A DNA stretch of 24,673 nucleotides from a virus. A program made the position numbers and the translations under genes. The stretch covers positions 1 through 24,673 of IMG/VR virus record IMGVR_UViG_3300033182_000546; one strand, written 5' to 3'. Shown piece after piece: positions 19,274-24,673 of the stretch; the stretch's first letter is position 1; every line of letters begins with the position of its first letter. Below the pieces are notes generated by a model. That model was not told where the DNA came from and did not search any database. It worked only from the letters and a program-made list of their open reading frames with translations.

Positions 19274-19289
19274 ATCTGAAAGGTATATT

Positions 19290-19949
19290 ATGATTTTGAA
19301 CAATTCTGTAGACATGAGGGATAGTATGTATCCCTCATGTGCTCATATGCTTGAGTCTGGATCATACATTGGTCCAGAACACACAAAGTGGAGTTCTGTA
19401 TATGGATACTGCTTTGGTGATGTTGAATTAGATCTTGGTGGAAAGACTCATAAATTTGAAGAAGGGCAATACTTCTCATTCTTTGTTGGTGATAAAGATC
19501 ACGCATTCCGCACAAAAGATAAAGTCCTAATCGTTTATAAACTTGGATACAAATGCCAAGATACTATTGGTTGGGTTGAGAAGCAAGGTCGTCTATCTTA
19601 CATTGATGGATGCACTGACAGTCTTTTGATTTATCCCCCACGTATGGGTGATCCATCACTCAACCTTCTACATTTCCCAACAGGCATTGAACAAACTGCT
19701 CATATCCATCCAAGTATTCGTATTGGTTGTGTCATATCAGGACAAGGTTGGAGTGATGTTTGGAACAAAGGTGAAATGCATTCAAACAAACTTGAACCTG
19801 GAATGATTTTTTGCTTAGAAGAAAACGAACTACATAGATTCAGAACAGCAGATAGTCACCTTACCGTTGTTGCTTGGCATCCAGACGGTGATTGGGGTCC
19901 AACTGATCACAACCACACAATGTTGAATCGAACTTATGTAAACAAATGA
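19290..19949 (+). CDS. Two-cupin protein
   Basis: With the ATG at 19290 (GAAAGG at 19278-19283 upstream) the product is 219 residues. An ATG at 19326 preceded by GAGGG would give 207 residues. The C-terminal half is a cupin: HIHPSIRIGCVISGQGWSDV gives an HxH pair at 138/140 and the first cupin strand-turn, then LEPGMIFCLEENELHRF supplies the second motif with His182. The N-terminal half (VYGYCFGDVELDLGGKTHKF, EEGQYFSFFVGDKDHAFRTK) looks like a second, degenerate cupin that keeps His71 but has lost the HxH pair. It may be an Fe/Mn-dependent enzyme (oxygenase, isomerase or lyase) or a ligand-binding subunit. Its stop overlaps the next ATG by four bases (ATGA), implying co-production with the ligase-methyltransferase. 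A strong hairpin covers codons 8-17. Confidence 0.78.
   Translation: MILNNSVDMRDSMYPSCAHMLESGSYIGPEHTKWSSVYGYCFGDVELDLGGKTHKFEEGQYFSFFVGDKDHAFRTKDKVLIVYKLGYKCQDTIGWVEKQGRLSYIDGCTDSLLIYPPRMGDPSLNLLHFPTGIEQTAHIHPSIRIGCVISGQGWSDVWNKGEMHSNKLEPGMIFCLEENELHRFRTADSHLTVVAWHPDGDWGPTDHNHTMLNRTYVNK
19312..19340 (+). promoter_or_regulatory. Perfect 12-bp RNA hairpin masking a ribosome binding site
   Basis: ACATGAGGGATA (19312-19323) and TATCCCTCATGT (19329-19340) are exact reverse complements separated by the 5-base loop GTATG. The 5' arm contains GAGGG (19316-19320), and an in-frame ATG (19326-19328) lies in the loop five bases further on. Folding would hide this ribosome binding site. No run of T follows, so it is not a typical terminator. 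Confidence 0.7.
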
Positions 19950-22021
19950 AAATAATCACTCCAGATTGTGAATACCAACACGATATTGGAGCGTATAAAG
20001 AGAAAATGAAACATCTTCCGAAAGGAAGTCGTGTGCTTATAAAACGCTCTGATCCTGCTGGTATTTCAGAAGCACTTATTGGTAACTGGGAACTTGGTTT
20101 AGTATCAATCTCAGTCGAACCCTATTTCACTCCAAAATCCATAATGGATTTTATTGAGCAAGATTGCTCTCCTCATGCTATTATAAACTGCACTGATAAT
20201 GATGATATCTTTGAGTTTATAGATGGTGGTGAATTATCTCCTGAAGGCGATCATGCTATCTTCTATACATCAGGAACAACAGGTAAACCAAAGGGTGTGG
20301 TGCAAACACGCAAAGGTATGGAGCATAATGCTCGTGCTACAGCATCACTACATGGGTTTGATTCTAACTCTGTGCACCTAACAGCACTTCCACTATATCA
20401 CTGCAATGCAGCAGCAATGTCTTTGTTTGGTAATTACTTTGTCAATGGAACAGCAGTATTTCTGAAGAAGTTTACACCAGAAAGTTATTTTGGGTATGCA
20501 GAAAAATATAAAGCAACAACTGCTAATCTGGTTCCACGTATGGTGGCAGATCTAATTGATGCCAAACTTCCTATGCCTGACTGTTTGAATTATGTTTTGA
20601 CAGCAGCAACGGCATTGAGTCAAGAACTTGCTGCAGGTTTTTATAATCTATATGGTAATAGGTTGAGACAAGGTTATGGTATGAGTGAGGCAGTGAACTT
20701 CTCATTCACTATGCCAATGCTTGTTGATCATATGTTCAAGAAACATTATGTTGATAGTTATCCACCTGTTGGATTGCCTGTTGGTGGACAAGAGTTTCGT
20801 ATTGTTGGTGGTGAAGTGCAAGTGAAGGGTGAAAACCTTATGCGCTGTTATTGGAATCGTGAAGAAGAAACTGAATGTGCATTTGATGGTGAGTGGTTGA
20901 GAACTGGCGATCGTGGAGAACTGCGTGGCGAATATCTTGTTCTAACAGGCAGGTTCAAAGAGATTATTATAAAGAACGGTGAAAACTATTCTCCTGTTAT
21001 GATTGAAGACGAGTATCGAAGAGCAGGTGTCAAAGGCGACCTTGCTGTTGTTGCTTGTAAAGACAAACGTGCTGGTGAAGATATCGCATTGGTTTGCGAA
21101 GAGTATCAACCTATTGAGATGGATAATCCAAAGTTGCAACCTGCTGCTGTTCGATACGGTGAAGTGAAACGTACACAAACCAAGAAACCTCAACGACTTG
21201 CTATGAGTAAAGGTTTGGTATCAAAAGCATTACCAAGTGGTGGGTATGAAGGAACACTTGCTGCTGCAGGTAGAATAGCAAAACAAATCCTACATGAAGA
21301 ACCAGTAAACCCACAACAATATTATCTGCACAACCAAGCAATCAAACTTGCAAAATATTCTGCAGTTGGAGAACCATACGACTCAGTCAAACCATACTTT
21401 GATGTTATACAAAAGAAATTGCATCACTGGTGGAATCTTGGTTCAATCAATCATATATTCAAAGGACTTTCATGGGAAGAACTTATGGTTGATTCTCCGA
21501 TGGGCGAGTTTCCTAAACTTGCGGATGAGTTCTGCAGAGAGAATAAACTGTATAAAGGTATGGTATTGGAGATTGGTGCAGGTGTAGGTAACTTTAGTCG
21601 CCTTGTACCAAAGCACGTGAATTATACACGCAGCGATATAAGTAAGAAGTTTCTCATTGGTAAATATGAGAATGAGATAGACCTTGACATCTGTTCAGAG
21701 TATCCCGTTTCTGGGTTTGACCTGATTGTTGGGGTAAACGTGATGCATTGTGCTATGGATAAGAGAGAGTCTATTCGACACGCATATAATGCTCTAAAGG
21801 AAGGTGGTGTTCTGCTATTGGCAGAGGGTCAGAATCCAGGAGAAGCATGGGCACTTGATCTTCTTTTCGGTTTTATAGACGGATGGTGGGATCTTGGTGG
21901 GTTCATAAATAGACAAGAATGGTTAGAAATTATGCAGGAATTCAATCCTGCTGAAACTGGTTACTCTGTTTATCGTGAAGGTAAATATGATCTTGGTGGT
22001 TTGATCTGGATGAAGAAATGA
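19946..22021 (+). CDS. AMP-forming ligase fused to a SAM-dependent methyltransferase
   Basis: The 691-residue fusion has two enzyme domains. Residues about 1-425 are an ANL-superfamily adenylating domain: A3 loop YTSGTTGKPKGV (107-118), A5 GYGMSEA (243-249), TGD (320-322), hinge region GRFKEIIIKNGENYSP (335-350), and an A10-like RTQTKKPQRLAM (409-420) with Lys413/Lys414 as the candidate catalytic lysine. The N-terminal subdomain is unusually short, with A3 near 107 instead of about 170-190. After a linker, residues about 455-691 form a class I methyltransferase: VLEIGAGVGNFS (540-551, acidic Glu542), an acidic YTRSDIS strand, FDLIVGVNVMHCA and LKEGGVLLLAEG. The pre-methyltransferase region (HHWWNLGSINHIFKGLSWEE) recalls methyltransferases embedded in PKS/NRPS enzymes. 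No carrier protein with a Ser attachment site is visible. It likely activates a carboxylic acid and methylates the product. ATGA overlaps join it to both neighbours. Confidence 0.88.
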   Translation: MKIITPDCEYQHDIGAYKEKMKHLPKGSRVLIKRSDPAGISEALIGNWELGLVSISVEPYFTPKSIMDFIEQDCSPHAIINCTDNDDIFEFIDGGELSPEGDHAIFYTSGTTGKPKGVVQTRKGMEHNARATASLHGFDSNSVHLTALPLYHCNAAAMSLFGNYFVNGTAVFLKKFTPESYFGYAEKYKATTANLVPRMVADLIDAKLPMPDCLNYVLTAATALSQELAAGFYNLYGNRLRQGYGMSEAVNFSFTMPMLVDHMFKKHYVDSYPPVGLPVGGQEFRIVGGEVQVKGENLMRCYWNREEETECAFDGEWLRTGDRGELRGEYLVLTGRFKEIIIKNGENYSPVMIEDEYRRAGVKGDLAVVACKDKRAGEDIALVCEEYQPIEMDNPKLQPAAVRYGEVKRTQTKKPQRLAMSKGLVSKALPSGGYEGTLAAAGRIAKQILHEEPVNPQQYYLHNQAIKLAKYSAVGEPYDSVKPYFDVIQKKLHHWWNLGSINHIFKGLSWEELMVDSPMGEFPKLADEFCRENKLYKGMVLEIGAGVGNFSRLVPKHVNYTRSDISKKFLIGKYENEIDLDICSEYPVSGFDLIVGVNVMHCAMDKRESIRHAYNALKEGGVLLLAEGQNPGEAWALDLLFGFIDGWWDLGGFINRQEWLEIMQEFNPAETGYSVYREGKYDLGGLIWMKK

Positions 22022-22668
22022 AGAATTGGTTTGACTGGCAAATGGAGAATCAATCCAAGTCTATGGACTGGGATGGTCATTCAACACCAATCATCAATCT
22101 TCAAAACGAATTAGATTGGTTTTTCTTGTATGTCAAATCAGGTAAAGTTCCATCATGGTGGGAAAATGTATTCTATCGTAGAGATTGGAATGATCGTACT
22201 GCTGCTGGTGCTGCTTTGGATCCAGTCGAATTAGATGCTTGGATTCACGATCCAAATCACAAGACGTTGATGGACCGTGCGGGTATCTACAAGTATGATA
22301 AATTTCCAGAAGAAGTTGTTGATAAAGTAAAGTCCATTGTTGCAGATAAACTTGGACTAAAAGAAAAAAGTGTAAACTTCTATTGTCACAATGAACCTTC
22401 TGGTCATATGTTTCCGATGCATCTTGATAGAAATAAGTGGAATCAATTCTCATTAGAAGAAGATACAACATACAATCCAAACTATGGACTGTTTATAATC
22501 TTCTTTGATGATTGGCAACACGGACAAGCATTCCAGATGGGTGAAAAATTTTTGTCTTGGAAGTCTGGTGATGTTTTTACTTGGAATCATGAATCAACTC
22601 CACATGGTTCTTGCAACTTTGGTTATGGAGACCGATTTACTTTGTTAGTAAATGGAGAGTATAAATAG
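22018..22668 (+). CDS. 2OG-Fe(II) dioxygenase
   Basis: The 216-residue protein has the iron-binding triad of 2-oxoglutarate oxygenases: HLD at His135/Asp137 (FPMHLDRNKW) and the distal His196 in STPHGSCNFGYGDRF, with Arg206 ten residues on to bind 2-oxoglutarate. FIIFFDDWQHGQAFQMGEKF and WKSGDVFTWNH supply the beta strands between them, as in the aspartyl/prolyl hydroxylase-like fold. The N-terminal 90 residues are Trp-rich and helical. The enzyme would hydroxylate a protein side chain or small molecule using O2 and 2-oxoglutarate. Genes of this family are common in fibre regions of marine T4-like phages. The ATG overlaps the ligase stop (ATGA), so it is part of the same cassette. Its stop lies inside the next late promoter, closing the unit. 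Confidence 0.88.
   Translation: MKNWFDWQMENQSKSMDWDGHSTPIINLQNELDWFFLYVKSGKVPSWWENVFYRRDWNDRTAAGAALDPVELDAWIHDPNHKTLMDRAGIYKYDKFPEEVVDKVKSIVADKLGLKEKSVNFYCHNEPSGHMFPMHLDRNKWNQFSLEEDTTYNPNYGLFIIFFDDWQHGQAFQMGEKFLSWKSGDVFTWNHESTPHGSCNFGYGDRFTLLVNGEYK
22660..22667 (+). promoter_or_regulatory. T4-type late promoter TATAAATA overlapping the oxygenase stop codon
   Basis: An exact late -10 box overlaps the last codons and TAG stop (22666-22668) of the oxygenase gene. It is 33 bases before the ATG at 22701 and should drive the small structural genes 22701-23946. Confidence 0.8.
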
Positions 22669-22700
22669 TACATAACAAATAAATCTTCAAGGATTATCCA

Positions 22701-23039
22701 ATGGCAGCAAAGGCGAATATTATCATCGATCAAGGAACAGATTTTTCTACAACCTTGACTGTTACTGGCGACGACGGATCTGTTACCGATTTGACTGGTT
22801 ACTCAGCAAATGGTCATATCAGAAAACACTACACATCATCAACTGCAACTGTTTTTGATATTTCTTTTGGTACACCAAGAACTGATGGTCAAGTTACTAT
22901 CTCTCTTGGCAGATCAGTAACAGAAAACATGGAAGCAGGACGTTATGTATATGATGTAGAACTTACTTCTTCTGCAAACTCAAGAAGCAGATTAGTTGAG
23001 GGTGTTGTCACTGTTACTCCTCAAGTTACTAAGGCATAA
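22701..23039 (+). CDS. Small beta-structured virion protein, adaptor-like
   Basis: The 112-residue protein has AAGGA (22689-22693) seven bases before its ATG. The pattern IIIDQGTDFSTTLTVTGDDG, VTDLTGYSANGHIRKHY, GRYVYDVELTSS, RLVEGVVTVTPQVT resembles small Ig-like or BppU N-terminal-type adaptor domains that link baseplates to receptor-binding proteins: a DxGxDF start, 'D(L)TGYxxxxxIRK', and a closing strand ending in GxVxVTPxVT. This resemblance is from memory. It is the first gene after the late promoter at 22660 and leads a run of small fibre-related proteins, which fits an abundant virion adaptor. Confidence 0.78.
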   Translation: MAAKANIIIDQGTDFSTTLTVTGDDGSVTDLTGYSANGHIRKHYTSSTATVFDISFGTPRTDGQVTISLGRSVTENMEAGRYVYDVELTSSANSRSRLVEGVVTVTPQVTKA

Positions 23040-23050
23040 GGGAGAGAGAC

Positions 23051-23275
23051 ATGGCACTAAAAGTAAAATTCAGTCAAACCAATAAACCGTTGACTATCAA
23101 AAGTAGTGCAGCAGCAACAACTCTGGAATCTTTAGCAGACTTTGATACATCAACTCCAGAAGCAGGTCAGTCTGGTACAACTTTGGTATATGATGCTACA
23201 ACTGAAACATATAAAGCAGAGAAAGTATTTGACTATGATGGCGATGAAGTTACACTGAAAGGTGGTAGTTTCTAA
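23051..23275 (+). CDS. Small hypothetical structural protein
   Basis: This 74-residue acidic protein has a good ribosome binding site (AGGGAGAGA before the ATG). It reads ALKVKFSQTNKPLTIKSSAA, then TLESLADFDTSTPEAGQSGT and TLVYDATTETYKAEKVF, ending GGSF. The TPEAGQSGTTLVYDATTETY part resembles the PxxGQ..L.yd..t..W/Y turn of fibre N-terminal modules. No catalytic motif is seen. It ends in TAATG, overlapping the next gene by one base. It is probably a small fibre component or adaptor. Confidence 0.68.
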   Translation: MALKVKFSQTNKPLTIKSSAAATTLESLADFDTSTPEAGQSGTTLVYDATTETYKAEKVFDYDGDEVTLKGGSF

Positions 23276-23664
23276 TGGCAATCATTTCCATAAAATCGTC
23301 CCAAAGCAATAATGCACCATCAGCATTAGCAAACGGCGAACTTGCGTATTCATATTCTTCTAATAAATTGTTTATTGGTCAGACTGACAGCGCAACCGAT
23401 GCTGTAACAGTAGAATATATTGGTGGTAAGTTACTTGTTGATAAAGTTGCAAACTTAGAAAGTGTGGTTCTTGGAGACTCCAGAGTCTACGAAAATTTTA
23501 CTGTATCAAACACATTTACATTGTCTAGTGCAACTAATAATGGTGTCTTATTTGCAAAAGCAGGTGGCGTGGTAGAATCTGTTTCAGGTAATGCATATGA
23601 GGTATTTCAAGTTGCAGCAAATGGTACACCATATTTTGGCGACTTGAATGGTGGTACATTCTAA
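23275..23664 (+). CDS. Mini-fibre protein with GELA-type N-terminal domain
   Basis: The 129-residue product opens IISIKSSQSNNAPSALANGE followed by LAYSYSSNKLFIGQTD, a module seen at the N-terminus of phage fibres and receptor-binding proteins (PSxLxxGExA...KLyIG). The same module begins the large fibre at 23958 (VPSGLEVGEIAVNLFDRKLYVG), so the two proteins probably share an attachment mode. Residues 60-129 are beta-rich and Gly/Asn/Val-rich and end FGDLNGGTF, similar to the GGSF end of the preceding gene. It starts in a TAATG overlap. It is too short to be a full fibre and may be a spacer or connector. Confidence 0.75.
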   Translation: MAIISIKSSQSNNAPSALANGELAYSYSSNKLFIGQTDSATDAVTVEYIGGKLLVDKVANLESVVLGDSRVYENFTVSNTFTLSSATNNGVLFAKAGGVVESVSGNAYEVFQVAANGTPYFGDLNGGTF

Positions 23665-23673
23665 GGTGGTATA

Positions 23674-23946
23674 ATGGATTATAATGATAATGATGCCCTA
23701 GTAATAGAACTTAGTTCTTTACTCACCACACTAAAAGCAGAAAATAAAAAACTAAAAAATGAACTGCAAAGCAGAGACTCACTACCAATTCCAAAAACAA
23801 TTGTAAGGCAAATTGTTGAGATGGAAGCAGTTATAAGAAAACAACAAAGTGATATTGAATACTATAAGAAGTATGTCCCAGTTCAAATTATTATAAATAA
23901 AGAACAAAAAGAAAAACCCACCAGACGTGGTGGAATTCCAAGATAG
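23674..23946 (+). CDS. Small coiled-coil protein preceding the second fibre gene
   Basis: The 90-residue protein has AAGGTGG about 5 bases before its ATG. It begins with Asp/Asn (MDYNDNDALVIELSSLL), then a heptad-patterned helix (LTTLKAENKKLKNELQSRDS), a Pro break (LPIPKTIV), and a second helix (RQIVEMEAVIRKQQSDIEYY). It ends in a basic tail KEKPTRRGGIPR. Two helical segments with a break suggest an antiparallel or oligomeric coiled coil. A late promoter lies inside its 3' part (23892). Its location just ahead of a fibre gene mirrors the 67-residue coiled-coil gene at 13449. The function is unknown; a fibre chaperone or adaptor is possible. Confidence 0.75.
   Translation: MDYNDNDALVIELSSLLTTLKAENKKLKNELQSRDSLPIPKTIVRQIVEMEAVIRKQQSDIEYYKKYVPVQIIINKEQKEKPTRRGGIPR
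23892..23899 (+). promoter_or_regulatory. T4-type late promoter TATAAATA inside a coding region
   Basis: An exact late -10 box lies within the coiled-coil gene, 58 bases before the ATG at 23958, and probably gives a separate transcript for the second fibre gene. Chance occurrence in AT-rich coding DNA is possible, but the spacing matches the other promoters here. Confidence 0.65.
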
Positions 23947-23957
23947 GGAGCATATAG

Positions 23958-24673
23958 ATGTCATCTGTAATCAAAATCAAACGTTCCGACACGAGCGGTT
24001 CTGTACCATCAGGATTAGAAGTCGGCGAAATTGCGGTCAACCTCTTTGATCGTAAACTTTACGTTGGTAACACCGCTTCTGGCGTTTCTACAATTGGTGG
24101 TGAAGACTTCAGACTTACATCACAAAATGCTGGTTCAGGTGCATACGTTAGACTTATTGGTGATCAAGCACCTTCTGCTAACAATGTGTTGTTGCGTGGC
24201 GGTACTGGTATTACTGTTAGCAGAGATAGTAATGGTTCTATCTCGTTTGCTGCAACTGGTGAAGCACAAGCAGGTGACGGAACAGTAGGAACTTCTTCAC
24301 TCTTAGACGGTGCTGTAACTGCTGCAAAAATTGGTGCTAATGCTCTGACTGCAAATACCTATGGTGCTAAGTCTATTGGTACTGCTGCAATTGCTGATGC
24401 TGCAATTACCTCTGCTAAGATCGCTGCTGGTGGCATTACTTCTAATGCAATTGGTAACGACTCTGTTGCTTTAGGAACAAAGACTACTGGTAACTATGTT
24501 GCTACTGTCGCTGATGCTGGCGCAGGTGATATTGTTGTTTCAGGTTCTGGTTCAGAAACTGCTGCAGTAACACTTGATCTTGCTGATTCTATCAGTTCAA
24601 ATACTTCTGGTACTGCTGCTAAAGCAACCATTTTAGAAACTACTAGAACAATCACTATTACTGGTGATGTTAC
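23958..24673 (+). CDS. Tail fibre protein, 3' end outside the window
   Basis: An open frame starts at the ATG at 23958 (GGGAG at 23946-23950, seven bases upstream) and runs past the window edge with 238 complete codons and no stop. The N-terminus VIKIKRSDTSGSVPSGLEVG followed by EIAVNLFDRKLYVGNTA is the GE(L/I)A-type fibre attachment module also present in the 129-residue gene just upstream. The middle is an Ala-rich shaft with repeating units (ITSAKIAAGGITSNAIGND, AAITSAKI, TAAKIGANAL). At residue 172 is LGTKTTGNYVATVADAGAGD, the same module found twice in the 1299-residue fibre (LGTDTSGNYVATLTAGA). The last visible residues (SSNTSGTAAKATILETTRTI) are typical of the following beta repeat. 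It is a second long fibre, probably for host recognition. Confidence 0.88.
   Translation, partial: MSSVIKIKRSDTSGSVPSGLEVGEIAVNLFDRKLYVGNTASGVSTIGGEDFRLTSQNAGSGAYVRLIGDQAPSANNVLLRGGTGITVSRDSNGSISFAATGEAQAGDGTVGTSSLLDGAVTAAKIGANALTANTYGAKSIGTAAIADAAITSAKIAAGGITSNAIGNDSVALGTKTTGNYVATVADAGAGDIVVSGSGSETAAVTLDLADSISSNTSGTAAKATILETTRTITITGDV

Noticed and set aside
21905-21912. CATAAATA, near match to the late promoter inside the ligase-methyltransferase gene
   Set aside because: One mismatch at the first base and about 110 bases from the next start. Such near matches are common in AT-rich coding DNA.
22133-22480. 115-codon minus-strand open frame opposite the oxygenase gene
   Set aside because: Fully antisense to the oxygenase, which has an intact iron-binding triad. 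The translation has low complexity and no recognisable motif.
1-24673. tRNA genes, CRISPR arrays, insertion sequences, integrase or attachment sites
   Set aside because: None was seen. Gaps between genes are short, and all long frames are structural or cassette genes.

Overview
This window looks like part of the late structural region of a T4-like (myovirus) phage. All supported genes are on the + strand, tightly packed, with start/stop overlaps of the TAATG or ATGA type. The DNA is AT-rich by eye. Four exact copies of the T4-type late promoter TATAAATA lie at gene or operon boundaries. The gene content (gp25, gp6, gp7-like and gp8-like baseplate proteins, a giant DUF4815-type protein, an S74-chaperone tail fibre, a 2OG-Fe(II) oxygenase among the fibre genes) resembles marine T4-like phages such as cyanophages or pelagimyophages. 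The host cannot be fixed from this sequence.

Layout. Positions 1-673 hold the 3' end of an unrecognised gene. Positions 714-7726 hold the baseplate wedge block gp25-gp6-gp7-gp8, read from a late promoter at 678. A 1903-residue virion protein follows (7738-13449), then a small coiled-coil protein and a 1299-residue tail fibre ending in a peptidase S74 chaperone (13449-17552). A second late promoter at 17548 opens a unit with a Trp-rich small protein, a Tfa-like small protein and then four enzyme genes (18254-22668). These are an asparagine-synthetase-type PP-loop ATPase, a two-cupin protein, an AMP-forming ligase fused to a SAM methyltransferase, and a 2OG-Fe(II) oxygenase. A third late promoter (22660) opens a run of small fibre or adaptor proteins, and a fourth (23892) precedes another fibre gene that runs off the window.

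The most unusual part is the four-enzyme cassette. Its genes overlap or nearly touch, so they are probably co-translated. They combine amide-forming or adenylating, methylating and hydroxylating chemistry, which is more typical of a natural-product or tailoring pathway than of a phage tail region. It is flanked by fibre genes and appears to be expressed late, so the leading guess is modification of a virion or fibre component, or synthesis of a small molecule during late infection. The substrate cannot be told from sequence. At the start of the cupin gene is a perfect 12-bp hairpin that buries a Shine-Dalgarno-like GAGGG and places an in-frame ATG in its loop. This resembles the RNA hairpins that block early translation of some T4 late genes.

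The fibre genes share short modules: LGT-D/K-T-x-GNY repeats, PSxLxxGE-type N-termini, a 17-residue GDA-repeat and a 13-residue tandem repeat. Each long fibre gene is immediately preceded by a short coiled-coil gene. No tRNA, CRISPR, insertion sequence or integrase was seen, and there is no gene-free stretch over 300 bases.
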